A stretch of 64,000 nt of DNA from an uncultured Desulfobulbaceae bacterium (GCA_947259115.1 CAMYKS010000002.1:85778-149777); one strand, 5' to 3'; positions 8,943 through 17,741 are shown, counted from the stretch's first letter. The notes: generated by a model from the sequence alone, not told the origin. Program-made: numbers and translations.

Positions 8943-10439
8943 TTATTCAATAACCCTGACGGAGCCGCCCCGTCTGGGGTCGCCGCCGCCTGCGATATTG
9001 GGGATAACAGTATGAACACCCCCGAAATAGACATCAACAGCTGACCAGATATTTACCGGCCAGTGTTTTTTGAGTGCACCTAGCGCTTCCCTGTCCAAGC
9101 CCGGTTCAACCTGCATCATAGAGCCGTCCCAGTGAATGCGGGGCGCCTCCACAGCCTGCTGCACCGGGATGCCGAGATCGACTATGGCACTCAGCACCTG
9201 GGTGATAGCCGTCCGGATGCGCTTGCTGCCGCCGCTGCCGATTACCATGGCAACCGCATCTTTATTCAGGAGCAGAGAGGGTGACATCATGGAAGAGACG
9301 CGCTGGCCTGGAGGACTGGCGTGAAATCCTTCCGGGTGCAGGTCATCCTCACCCATCATATTGTTAAGCATGATACCGGTGCCCGGCGCAAAGTATCCTG
9401 AGCCCTCGCCATTGGAACAGGTCATGCTCGCAACATTGCCCTCTGCATCGGCTATACTTATATGGGTGGTGCCACGGGAAAACTGCCTTATCCTGTCGCC
9501 TGATTTTTGCAGGGATGCGGCATTGATGCCCTGTTTGCGCAGCTCTTCAACCTCAATCATCAATTTTGCTGTCTGCAGGGCATGGGCCGCGGAATGGTAG
9601 CGGATATTAGACATGTCCTGGGTTTCCAGAAGGGAAAGGGCCAGACCGATAAGCGATCCTCCCATGGAAGGCGGTGGATTGGTAAGGAATGTATAATCCC
9701 GGTAGCCGATGGCAAGTGGGGTGCGTTCAATTACTTTGTAGGCAGCAAGGTCCTGCGCCGTGAGCAAGCCTTTGCCCCTGCGCATATCGCTGTCAATAAT
9801 CTCTGCCAGTTCACCCTTGTAGAAGCTTTCACCGCCATCGCTAGGCAGTTGGGACAGAAAATCTGCAATCTCCGGGTTTGTTATGTGGTCACCCTGCTTG
9901 GCGCAGATGCCGTTAATCGTATACAGTTTTCTGCCGGCAGGGGAATGGGTGACGATGGGCTCTAAAAGGTTTAAAAAATACCCCTGCCAGTCATTCAACT
10001 CCAGGCCGTCCCTGGCCAAATGGATGGCAGGCTGCAGGATTTCTTCGAGTTCCAGTCTGCCAAGCCTTTTATGGACATGGAGAAATCCCTTGAGGTTGCC
10101 CGGTACGGCAACCGAGCCGAGGCCGATATTGAAATCCTGGTCAGAGCCTGGAAAGTGTATGGTCACAGGAAAAAAATGCGGTTCAAGATCACTGTTTTCA
10201 AGGCCTCTGCCAGGGGTGTCGGTAAAAAAATCAAAGAGTATCTCTTCGCCTTGTTTGGTCCGGGCCAGCAGAAAACCGCCGCCGCCGAGGCTGGTAAGGG
10301 TCTGTTCCGCAACAGCACCGGCAAAACCTGCGCCCACAGCAGCGTCAAAGGCATTGCCGCCTTTCTGCAGGATTTCTACTGCCGCACCGCTCACCAGCGG
10401 ATGACCGGTAGCAACTATTGCTTTGCCGGATTGTATCAT
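8943..10439 (-). CDS. ggt: gamma-glutamyltransferase family protein without a signal peptide
   Basis: 498-residue Ntn-hydrolase that cleaves or transfers gamma-glutamyl groups. The catalytic threonine that becomes the N-terminus after self-cleavage is T324 in RGTTHISIADAEGNVASMT. Other GGT features are the ATGHPLVSGAAVEILQKGGN opening, LGGGGFLL, and the late GSGGSKRIRTAITQVL segment equivalent to GSPGGSRI. Most bacterial GGTs are exported, but this one begins MIQSGKAIVATGHP with no hydrophobic leader, which predicts a cytoplasmic enzyme. It overlaps the YbdK-type ligase gene by 4 bp. A cephalosporin-acylase-like or other amidase specificity cannot be excluded. Confidence 0.88.
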   Translation of the reverse strand: MIQSGKAIVATGHPLVSGAAVEILQKGGNAFDAAVGAGFAGAVAEQTLTSLGGGGFLLARTKQGEEILFDFFTDTPGRGLENSDLEPHFFPVTIHFPGSDQDFNIGLGSVAVPGNLKGFLHVHKRLGRLELEEILQPAIHLARDGLELNDWQGYFLNLLEPIVTHSPAGRKLYTINGICAKQGDHITNPEIADFLSQLPSDGGESFYKGELAEIIDSDMRRGKGLLTAQDLAAYKVIERTPLAIGYRDYTFLTNPPPSMGGSLIGLALSLLETQDMSNIRYHSAAHALQTAKLMIEVEELRKQGINAASLQKSGDRIRQFSRGTTHISIADAEGNVASMTCSNGEGSGYFAPGTGIMLNNMMGEDDLHPEGFHASPPGQRVSSMMSPSLLLNKDAVAMVIGSGGSKRIRTAITQVLSAIVDLGIPVQQAVEAPRIHWDGSMMQVEPGLDREALGALKKHWPVNIWSAVDVYFGGVHTVIPNIAGGGDPRRGGSVRVIE

Positions 10440-11545
10440 TGCCAGAATTGAGGGTGAAGTTCTTTGATTATTGCAGAAAAATCATTATGCCTTGAGAAGA
10501 TTTTACGCTGATGCTCTGCACTGGTACCGGATTCTATGATTTGTTGCAGGTCAGACAGGTAGTGGCTTGTGCCCAGTTTTGCCATGGCCGGGGCTGCCTT
10601 GGTAAAAATTTCTCCAGCTGCCTCATGCATGGATATCTTTTTCTGCAGGAGTGGATAGACAAAAGTACCTGCCAGGCCGTACCTGGCAGCCTGCCATTTA
10701 TTGCTTTTTAACACCTGCATGTTCGGATTGAGGTGTTTGTCGGATTCAGTCAGTTCTGCTACCAACCCTTGGATAAGCGCTACAATGGCGAGGATTTCGC
10801 TAAAGCGGGACGGTAGATCACAGATACGGATTTCAATGGTGCCGAAATCCGGGTGCGGCCTTACATCCCACCACAGGTCGCGAACGGATGTAATAATGCC
10901 GGTATTGGTGAGCAGTTTGACCATTTCCAGGTAATCTTCCCAGCTTTCGAGCTGGTCGGGCATACCTGCCAGGGGCAGGGCCTCAAAGAGTTTGGCCCGG
11001 TAAGAGTGGAGCCCGGTGTCAATCCCTTCGTAATATGGTGATGAACAGGTTAAAGCCAGCAGTATGGGCATGAAGAGGCGGATATTATCACATACCCTTA
11101 TGGCGGTTTCATGGTCGATCATGCCCACGTGGACGTGCAGACCCTGGGTTATAAATCTCCTGCCCACAAGCTGCAGGTCTTCCATGATGCGGCTGTAGCG
11201 CGGAAGGTCGTAAAGTTCCTGATCGTTATAGCGGGCAAAGGGATGCAGGCTGGAGGCAAACAGAAGACAATCGTTTTTATGCGCCAGGTCTTCAGCCTGA
11301 CGAATCAGATGGGCCAGGTTACTCTTGACCTCATCCATATTGGCGCAGATCTCTGTATTTACTTCGATCATGGACCGTATAAATTCAGGTTTTATACGGT
11401 CCTTTAAATCACCAGGGACCATGGCCATTATTTCAGGGGCTCTGGAGACAAGGTTCAGGCTCTTCCGGTCAAGAACCTGGAGTTCTATCTCGACTCCAAG
11501 GGAGAAGGGATTGCTGCTCTTAAATTCTATGGTTTTTTCCTGCAT
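10436..11545 (-). CDS. ybdK: YbdK-type carboxylate-amine ligase (GCS2 family)
   Basis: 369 residues of the glutamate-cysteine ligase type 2 family, whose members join a carboxylate (often the gamma-carboxyl of glutamate) to an amine using ATP. Visible family features are the start FSLGVEIELQVLD, the RFITQGLHVHVGM histidine motif, WWDVRPHPDFGTIEIRICD and the C-terminal GTSHYL region. Length fits the family (~370). Its ATG shares one base with the stop of the upstream M20 gene (TAATG), and its stop overlaps ggt by 4 bp. The context suggests gamma-glutamyl peptide or glutathione-like metabolism; the actual substrate is unknown. Confidence 0.88.
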   Translation of the reverse strand: MQEKTIEFKSSNPFSLGVEIELQVLDRKSLNLVSRAPEIMAMVPGDLKDRIKPEFIRSMIEVNTEICANMDEVKSNLAHLIRQAEDLAHKNDCLLFASSLHPFARYNDQELYDLPRYSRIMEDLQLVGRRFITQGLHVHVGMIDHETAIRVCDNIRLFMPILLALTCSSPYYEGIDTGLHSYRAKLFEALPLAGMPDQLESWEDYLEMVKLLTNTGIITSVRDLWWDVRPHPDFGTIEIRICDLPSRFSEILAIVALIQGLVAELTESDKHLNPNMQVLKSNKWQAARYGLAGTFVYPLLQKKISMHEAAGEIFTKAAPAMAKLGTSHYLSDLQQIIESGTSAEHQRKIFSRHNDFSAIIKELHPQFWQ

Positions 11546-12819
11546 TATTTTTTGCCCTCTTTGCTGAGCGGATCAGGCAGATTCATGGCAGGAGAATAAC
11601 TGCCGGCAGGAGTAGTAAAAAGATCTTTCTGCTGCAGGGCCTGCCAGGCAACCTCGGCCAGGTATGCAGCGCCAATGGGCAACACACCTTCGTCAAAGTC
11701 AAAATAAGGACTGTGGGCCGGGGTGTTTGGCAGATCGGGATATCCAGCCCCGAAACGTACAAGGCATCCAGGCACCTTTTGCAGAAAATAAGCAAAATCT
11801 TCGCCGCCTAAACTGGGATGGCGCTGCTTGACAACAGCATCTGCGCCAACAATTTTTTTTGCCGCTATTCTGGCCACCCTTGCAGCCATAGGGTGATTGA
11901 TGACCGGCGGCAGTCCATCGCGGAAATGTATGGTGGTTTTGGCATTGTACAGGCCGTCCATGGCCTTGACCATGCGCTGCAACCCGTCAATGATCTGGGC
12001 CCTTATTTCAGGATGGGTGGCACGGATTGTGCCCTCGAGTAACGCCTCTTCTGCTATGACATTGTAAGCCGAACCGCCGCTGAAACGTCCGACGCTGACA
12101 ACCGTCGGGTATGAGGGATTGATCTCGCGGGATACCAGGGTCTGGATGCTCATGACCAGGAGACTGGCCACAACTATGGCGTCAATGGTTTCATGGGGCC
12201 GTGATGCATGGCCGCCGCGGCCGCAGACCTTAATTTCAAATTTGTCGGTATAGGCGCAGATCAGTCCTGGTTCGGCTGCAATCTGGCCCACACTGAAATG
12301 CCTGTCAATATGTCCGGCAAATATTGCCTGCACTCCGGCAAAGGCCCCGTCTGCAATCATGGATAGGGCTCCGTCGCCGGATTCTTCCGCAGGTTGGAAA
12401 AGCAGGAGCACCCTCCCGGGCAGTTCGACCTGGCGCAGCATTGCAGCTGCACCAAGCAACATGGCAATATGGCCGTCATGACCGCAGGCATGCATGAGTC
12501 CAGGCATTTTGGAGGCAAAGGCCAGCCCTGTTTTTTCATCCACCGGCAGCCCATCCAGGTCGGCGCGTAATGCTACACAGGGAGGATCAGGGGTACCGGG
12601 TGAGTCCGTTTCAATGGTTGCCACAACACCTGTATGCAGGCCTTCAATGCGAAAGGGTATGTTCAGTTCCTGCAATTTATCAGCCACGTACCTTTGGGTA
12701 CGGTGCTCTTCGTTGGCAAGTTCAGGATACTGGTGGATTGTACGGCGGATATCCTTCATCCATTCAGTAAGTTTAGTGTCAGGTTGAAACAATGACTGTT
12801 CCTGTTTGGTGCTTGACAT
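11545..12819 (-). CDS. M20 family amidohydrolase/peptidase
   Basis: 424-residue metal-dependent amidohydrolase of the M20D group (hippuricase, IAA-amino-acid hydrolase, AbgA-like). The metal-binding motifs are in order: RADLDGLPV, the Cys/His pair in MHACGHDGHIAML, the catalytic glutamates in QPAEESGDGA, the histidine of GHI, and SLGGEDFAYF near the end. The dimerisation domain lies between. First gene of a three-gene overlapping operon with the GCS2 ligase and GGT, so its substrate may be an amide or dipeptide of glutamate metabolism. ATG 12819 has no nearby Shine-Dalgarno, and a strong promoter ends only 6 bases upstream; an internal ATG at 12759 is the alternative start. Confidence 0.85.
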   Translation of the reverse strand: MSSTKQEQSLFQPDTKLTEWMKDIRRTIHQYPELANEEHRTQRYVADKLQELNIPFRIEGLHTGVVATIETDSPGTPDPPCVALRADLDGLPVDEKTGLAFASKMPGLMHACGHDGHIAMLLGAAAMLRQVELPGRVLLLFQPAEESGDGALSMIADGAFAGVQAIFAGHIDRHFSVGQIAAEPGLICAYTDKFEIKVCGRGGHASRPHETIDAIVVASLLVMSIQTLVSREINPSYPTVVSVGRFSGGSAYNVIAEEALLEGTIRATHPEIRAQIIDGLQRMVKAMDGLYNAKTTIHFRDGLPPVINHPMAARVARIAAKKIVGADAVVKQRHPSLGGEDFAYFLQKVPGCLVRFGAGYPDLPNTPAHSPYFDFDEGVLPIGAAYLAEVAWQALQQKDLFTTPAGSYSPAMNLPDPLSKEGKK

Positions 12820-12855
12820 AACCGTTTTATAGTACTCCCTGAATCATGCTGTAAA
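12820..12855 (-). promoter_or_regulatory. Sigma70-type promoter for the M20-ybdK-ggt operon, apparently giving a leaderless mRNA
   Basis: On the minus strand TTTACA (12850-12855), an 18-base spacer, and TATAAA (12826-12831) are followed by ACGGTT and then the ATG at 12819. Each hexamer matches the consensus at 5 of 6 positions. Transcription would start at or next to the A of ATG. Confidence 0.55.
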
Positions 12856-13185
12856 TAATGGGTTCATTCTCAAATGTTCAATGTAAAACAGGGATAATCT
12901 AGCTTCCTGCAGGAAAATTTACAAGTATTATACAAAGGAGGCAAAACAGAAGCGGCTTCACAGAAAAAGTGGAAGAGGGTTGCTCCGCCTGGTGCGATGA
13001 TTTCTTGCCCTGTATATTTCGCCGGTCGAGATAGGGGACAGGCAAAGTATACGTTGTTTCGCCTACTTTAGGTTTTCAAAAATCAAAGCATCACAGTATA
13101 AAAACATACAGGTAATTAAACCCTTGCAAAATTGTTCATGAAGTATGCAGGCTGAATCTTTAACATCATAATTGTTTACAATAAA

Positions 13186-13225
13186 AAACATAATCCCTCC
13201 TATTCCTGAAGGAGGTATTATGTTT
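13186..13225 (-). terminator. Rho-independent terminator of the XRE-PAS regulator gene
   Basis: The stem AAACATAAT(C)CCTCC pairs with GGAGG(T)ATTATGTTT around a 10-base loop, with one mismatch. On the minus strand a T tract follows. It lies 67 bases past the stop of the 13293-14402 gene. The rest of 12856-13292 shows no gene. Confidence 0.75.
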
Positions 13226-13292
13226 TTAGCTGGGGAAATAGGAGTGGATATTTTTATGGCATAATTAAGAGATTACAACTGACAGCAATGCC

Positions 13293-14402
13293 TTATTTCC
13301 TCTTCCTACTTTTCTGCTGGTTTTTTTTCACAGTAGCTATTCGGCCCCAGTGCACACCTGTGTCATCCACCAGAGGGCTGCACTCCCAATTGTAACTTTT
13401 GCCATTTTTCAGGTTCATAATGAAATGGGCCTTGGTCAGATTTGAGCCTATTGATTTATTTATGAAGTTCTGCCAGGTTTTGCTGTTTTTCAGGCTTTTA
13501 GTAATCAGGTCAAGTGTCTCTGAAAATGGGACCAGCAGTGGATCGATTTGCTCCAGGCCGAAATTGTCTTTGAATTGTTTATTCATGTAATAGATTTCCG
13601 GCATTTCACCTGGCGCTGTCTGCTGCAGTATGACAATGCCGTGGGAAGAATTATTAAGTGTCTCTATGAGCAGATTTTTCAGTATATATGACGAGGTGGT
13701 GTCTGAGATGGAACATATCATGCCATCAAATGTACCATCTCTAAATAGCGGTGTGAGTGAACCGCATAAAAACAAAGTATCACCGGACGGTATAATTGTT
13801 TTAATATTGTTATAGGATAGCGGCTGGCGCTGCTCAAAAGCATCAGTATACTTTTGCGTAAATTCAGAGATTTCCAGGCCGGGTATTTTTTTTCCAGCGT
13901 CATAGGGACTTGTTCCGACAATAATATCCGTTGGAATATATGCCATTTTATACATATAGCTGTTGGAATAGACAACCTTATGCTCTTTGTCCATAACCAG
14001 TATACCGGACTGCAGATTTTCAACGATATTTTCGAAAAAATGTTTGAGCGAGGAAAGTTCCTTCTCTATACGCTGATGGTCCACCACGTAGTAGGTAAGC
14101 CGGGCAATAAGATTTTCGATGGGATCTTCAGGCATCTTTTCTTTTTCTTCTAAGGGCTCAAGGCCATCCTTCATTCTCCTGCCAACAGCAAGGAACTTGT
14201 CCAAAGGACCATAAAGTTTTTCGGCAATCTGGTTGTATAGGTCCAGAGAGGCAGTACGCGATCCGTTGGCAACCGATGAGAAATAGGATTGGGTAATGCC
14301 CAGCTCTTTGGCAAGTGTGCTTTGGGCTCCGCCTTCTGCTTTATATTGTTTAAGAAAAAACTTGGCAGCGAGTTTAAAAAGTTCCTGCAATTCATTTTTC
14401 AT
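13293..14402 (-). CDS. XRE-type helix-turn-helix regulator with two PAS domains
   Basis: 369 residues. Residues ~5-75 form an HTH_3-like domain (AQSTLAKELGITQSYFSSVA then NGSRTASLDLYNQIAEKLYG). A linker leads into a coiled-coil-like stretch (~90-118) and a PAS domain (~119-235: HFFENIVENLQSGILVMDKE, VVYSNSYMYKM), then a second PAS (~245-360: NNSSHGIVILQQT...IYYMNKQFKDNFGL...HFIMNLKNGKSYNWECSPL). No kinase, AAA or cyclase module is attached, so this is probably a one-component transcription factor sensing a small molecule, redox or light. The ligand is unknown. The neighbouring CydA-like operon ends 280 bp upstream on the same strand and is a possible target. Confidence 0.75.
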   Translation of the reverse strand: MKNELQELFKLAAKFFLKQYKAEGGAQSTLAKELGITQSYFSSVANGSRTASLDLYNQIAEKLYGPLDKFLAVGRRMKDGLEPLEEKEKMPEDPIENLIARLTYYVVDHQRIEKELSSLKHFFENIVENLQSGILVMDKEHKVVYSNSYMYKMAYIPTDIIVGTSPYDAGKKIPGLEISEFTQKYTDAFEQRQPLSYNNIKTIIPSGDTLFLCGSLTPLFRDGTFDGMICSISDTTSSYILKNLLIETLNNSSHGIVILQQTAPGEMPEIYYMNKQFKDNFGLEQIDPLLVPFSETLDLITKSLKNSKTWQNFINKSIGSNLTKAHFIMNLKNGKSYNWECSPLVDDTGVHWGRIATVKKNQQKSRKRK

Positions 14403-14682
14403 ATAATTGGCCTCATATTAAATAATTTATTGCATAATAATATTTACAAAATGTAAAAAAACAAGAGGTAAACGCTGTTTTTTTTATGAAAAGTTAAAGA
14501 AATACAGGCTGGCAGATGGGGCGGAAATGATAAATGCAGGGTGTTGATTTGGGAAAATTGCGGAAAGTCTGAAGTTTGCAGACAGCAGTAAAACCTAAAA
14601 AGTGGAAAAGAAGAAAACAGTTCCTGGTTGAACGAGCCGGCCAGGTATTTCTACTTTGCCTGGTCCGGCATACTTGTCCTGA

Positions 14683-15966
14683 TTATCGACGAATATTTGT
14701 GTTCAGAAATTTTATCAGGACCTGCTTTTCAAATTCATTTCCGGCAAAAGGGGGCATGTAGGGCCGTTCTTTACCCATGGTTGCAAAGATGAGGTTCAGT
14801 TCTTCCGGGGAACTCATGCGTACCTGTTGGCGGATGTCATTCAATGGTCCCCCGATTGAATGGCATGACAGACAGAGGACATTAAAGAGTTCTCTGCCTG
14901 CAGCCCCTAAATTGTCAGGTGTAATTCTTTTGTGTTCGATCCATTTTGCCTGCTGAAGAACACCTGCCTCGGCAACCTGGTCAAGATCCTTTTTGAGGAT
15001 GGTATTGGAATACATGTAATCATAAATGATGTATGGTCTTCTGCCGCCTTCGCGCAGGAATTCAAAGGCACCGAAGTACATGAGGCCGATGAGCAGCATG
15101 ACTGCTGCCATGGATCGGCTTAGGCCGGAGGGCATACGTATGGCCATGATGAGCCCACCCAGGATAAGCAGGGGAGAACAGGCCATGAAGAGTGTTATAA
15201 ACGGGCGCAGTTGCGGCATTTTCTGGAAAATAATCTCTTCAATATGCGGGGGCAGGGACGCACGGTACCACCAGGATGCAGCCAGGAAGAGTACAAAGGG
15301 CACCAGGAGCCACTTGGCACTGTAACGCAGCATGGTTGTACGCAGTTTTTTATCCTTGAGAAAGGATGCGGTCAGAAAGCCGAAGAGACCGGCAATCATT
15401 ATTGAGAAAAAGGTGCGGAAAAAGAGGGCCGGCCAGAAGGTGGGATTAAAGAAGCCGCTCCAGAAGTTATTGTTTTCCACCCAGGCGCCGGGGGTGAGCA
15501 TGAAATCAATGATGCCGTTAATGACAAAAAGAGACATCCAGGCAGCACCGAAATAGATCCAACCCATGATCAGGTGTTTGCGTTCTGAGAGCGTGTCAAA
15601 GGTGTAGTAATAGATAAACAGGGAAACGATTTCAACCACGAAAAAGGTCCATTCCGTGCTCCAGGCAAAGACAAAGGTATGGATAAGCACCGAGGTCGCC
15701 GATGGGTTTAACAGTGAGATGGTGAACCAGATGCCGACCCCGGTCAGAGCTCCGAATACCATGGTGAGAAGCAGAAAGAACTTTGTGTGCCTCCTGACAT
15801 AATCTATGATACCTGGATCGTTATTTCTGCGACCGAGATGTTCGGTCAGTACAAGGAAGAGGCCGCCGCCTACGGCAAACTGGGCGATATAGACATGGAT
15901 AATGGCGATTACGGCAATGAGGAAACCGCCGCCTAAAAACTCAAGCTGCCATACAGGATAATTCAT
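14683..15966 (-). CDS. CydA-like membrane oxidoreductase subunit with fused C-terminal cytochrome c domain
   Basis: 427 residues. The first ~310 form about nine hydrophobic helices. Helix 1 carries H24 (AIIHVYIAQFAVGGG), placed like the heme-b histidine near the N-terminus of cytochrome bd subunit I, and STEWTFFVVE resembles the conserved glutamate-bearing helix. After the last helix, a soluble domain has a c-type heme site C365-L-S-C-H369 and a plausible axial Met404 in YMPPFAG, the pattern of a small class I cytochrome c. The quinol-loop signature of true CydA (GRQPW) is not seen; GRRPYIIYDY may replace it. Heme-c-bearing CydA relatives are known in the bd superfamily and need not reduce oxygen. 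Translationally coupled (TAATG) to the upstream partner gene, with GGAGG before the ATG. Confidence 0.75.
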   Translation of the reverse strand: MNYPVWQLEFLGGGFLIAVIAIIHVYIAQFAVGGGLFLVLTEHLGRRNNDPGIIDYVRRHTKFFLLLTMVFGALTGVGIWFTISLLNPSATSVLIHTFVFAWSTEWTFFVVEIVSLFIYYYTFDTLSERKHLIMGWIYFGAAWMSLFVINGIIDFMLTPGAWVENNNFWSGFFNPTFWPALFFRTFFSIMIAGLFGFLTASFLKDKKLRTTMLRYSAKWLLVPFVLFLAASWWYRASLPPHIEEIIFQKMPQLRPFITLFMACSPLLILGGLIMAIRMPSGLSRSMAAVMLLIGLMYFGAFEFLREGGRRPYIIYDYMYSNTILKKDLDQVAEAGVLQQAKWIEHKRITPDNLGAAGRELFNVLCLSCHSIGGPLNDIRQQVRMSSPEELNLIFATMGKERPYMPPFAGNEFEKQVLIKFLNTNIRR

Positions 15967-17033
15967 TATGCCACCTCCTTTTTAGCATTCCATACTGTTT
16001 TGAGCATCCAGCCCACCAGGAAAATGCCCCCGGCAAAGGCCAGCAGAAAAACAACGAAAGAGGAATACTGGGGAACATAGGGCAGGTCCGGGAGGCTGAA
16101 ATACGGTTTAAGGTAGGTCAGCCTTAAAACATCACGGGCCAGGGTCATGAGCAGGACAGTTCCCAGGGCCCAGGCTGTGGCCGGAATGATCCTGCCGGTC
16201 TGGGCAGAGGCCACAGCAGGAATGATGGTGGCAACAGAGCCGACAACCAAAATAAAGAAAATTTTGCCGCCGATTGTGGCGGGATCATATGCAACAGTGG
16301 GCAGGGCGCCCAGGAACCAGAAGCCGAAACCGAAGTTAATGATGGTTGCCCCGGTGAACCAGTTGCAACCGAGCTTGATCCACTCGTCGCCATCTTTAGC
16401 GCCGCGCCGTTGGCGGATTTCAAAGTACAGGGCAATGGCAAGGCCGCCGATTGCTATGGCGGAGGCAATAAAGTGCAGATAGCGGGGAACAAGGGCCGCA
16501 TCACTGAAATTAAGGAGCCAGCCGGTGCGGTCTGAGAAATACGTGCTCCAGACTTCCGGCATCTGCATGATGGAAATATTGTTGCTGAAAAGAAAGGAAA
16601 CCACCAGCAGCAGAAGAATTGAAGCTCCTATATATAGCCTGGCCAAACCGGTTTTTTCATCAACAAGGCGGTAAATATATGCGGCATAGTAGCTGATAAT
16701 AAGCAGGCCGACGATTGACAGCCAGTATGTGGCCATGAGTATGGAGCTGGTATACAGGAACTGGCCGTAGAGAACCTGCAGGAAGAGAAGGGGGGCTACC
16801 CCAAGGTTGATGGTAAAGGCGATGGAATAGGGTAGGACTTTGGCAATGTGACTATTCAATGGCAGCACGTCGTTACCGCGCCAGAAGGGCGTGGAAAAAG
16901 CAATGAAGCCTGTGCCCAGCATGATATTCATCGCAACGAAATGAAGAAAGGTTGTGAGGGTCAGCAGCAGGTGCAGCCAGAACCAGTGGACCGGTATTGC
17001 GTCCGGTGCCGGGATCAAAGATACAGCATCCAT
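15966..17033 (-). CDS. Second CydA-like membrane subunit, partner of the heme-c protein
   Basis: 355 residues with about nine transmembrane helices and no heme-c motif. The segment VPRYLHFIASAIAIGG puts H187 where E. coli CydA has its heme b558 ligand H186, and HWFWLHLLLTLTTFLHFVAM gives several helix-1 histidines. NLGVAPLLFLQVLYGQF sits where CydA has its third helix. I read this as a distant CydA homologue, so the complex would be built of two CydA-type subunits rather than CydA plus CydB; this is by-eye similarity, not an alignment. First gene of the pair, with AGAGG 7-8 bases before ATG 17033. Confidence 0.65.
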   Translation of the reverse strand: MDAVSLIPAPDAIPVHWFWLHLLLTLTTFLHFVAMNIMLGTGFIAFSTPFWRGNDVLPLNSHIAKVLPYSIAFTINLGVAPLLFLQVLYGQFLYTSSILMATYWLSIVGLLIISYYAAYIYRLVDEKTGLARLYIGASILLLLVVSFLFSNNISIMQMPEVWSTYFSDRTGWLLNFSDAALVPRYLHFIASAIAIGGLAIALYFEIRQRRGAKDGDEWIKLGCNWFTGATIINFGFGFWFLGALPTVAYDPATIGGKIFFILVVGSVATIIPAVASAQTGRIIPATAWALGTVLLMTLARDVLRLTYLKPYFSLPDLPYVPQYSSFVVFLLAFAGGIFLVGWMLKTVWNAKKEVA

Positions 17034-17171
17034 AGAAGTACCTCTATTCAGAAAATTAAGTAAACGTCTGATTGGAAATTTATAAAAAACAATGTGGCTC
17101 TTAATGATTCTCAGGTTATTGAATTTTTTTTATTATGATTACATAACAATAAATACTGGATCGGAGTCTCC

Positions 17172-17448
17172 CTTTGGTCGTTTATGCCCTGTATTTAAGG
17201 GTGCTTACCTCCCGCCTCCGCGGGGATGACAAACCCTCCATCACTGTCACTCCCGCGCAGGCGGATGTCAATCGTCAGCTGCTTGGTAAGCTGACAATCC
17301 AGAATATTTAAACCTGAAAATAGTTTATAGCCACATAAAAACAAAATGTATTTATATGTTTGTATCGTTTTGACAGTTTCGTCAAGTGGTTTAAGAAAAA
17401 AGTGATTAAAATTAAAAGTACCCCGCGAGGGGGCATAAATGACTAAAG
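17172..17448. mobile_element. MITE-like element with 18-bp terminal inverted repeats
   Basis: The left end CTTTGGTCGTTTATGCCC (17172-17189) is the inverted repeat, with two differences, of the right end GGGCATAAATGACTAAAG (17431-17448). Inside are a CCCGCCTCCGCGGGGATGAC module (17208-17229), a related CTCCCGCGCAGGCGGATG, a perfect stem GTCAGCT/AGCTGAC (17274-17295) and CCCCGCGAGGGG at the right. No transposase is encoded. It lies upstream of the CydA-like operon. Confidence 0.65.
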
Positions 17449-17741
17449 TACCAGAAAAATGGCATAAATGACTAAAGTTGAAAAAAAGATTGGAAGTTGG
17501 ATCCCGGGGCAAGGAAAAAAATTTGCAGTCGAAGTCTTTACTGCATTTCGCTTATCCTGCAGTCGGCAGTTAGCAGTCAGCAGGAAAAACTATGGTGGCA
17601 AAAGAATGGGGGCTGGAAGCAGAAGGGAAAATATAAGGAGTGCGCCTGCCGCTTGAGTTCACAACGTCAGACACTCGTAACTTTATTCACTTTAGCTCAC
17701 TCGTAACTTCAGGCATTTATGCCATTTTCTTGGTACCTTAG
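17443..17741. mobile_element. Second, overlapping inverted-repeat element
   Basis: The 30 bases at 17443-17472 (CTAAAGTACCAGAAAAATGG then CATAAATGAC) are closely matched by the reverse complement of 17712-17741. The left repeat also contains a direct copy of GGCATAAATGACTAAAG (17461-17477) found in the first element. The interior holds GCAGTCGGCAGTTAGCAGTC-type repeats and the CACTCGTAACTT units also seen, in diverged form, at 45203-45250. No gene is recognisable. Confidence 0.55.

Noticed and set aside
17195..17512. 105-codon open frame on the minus strand
   Set aside because: It lies wholly within inverted-repeat elements and has no family features or good ribosome site.
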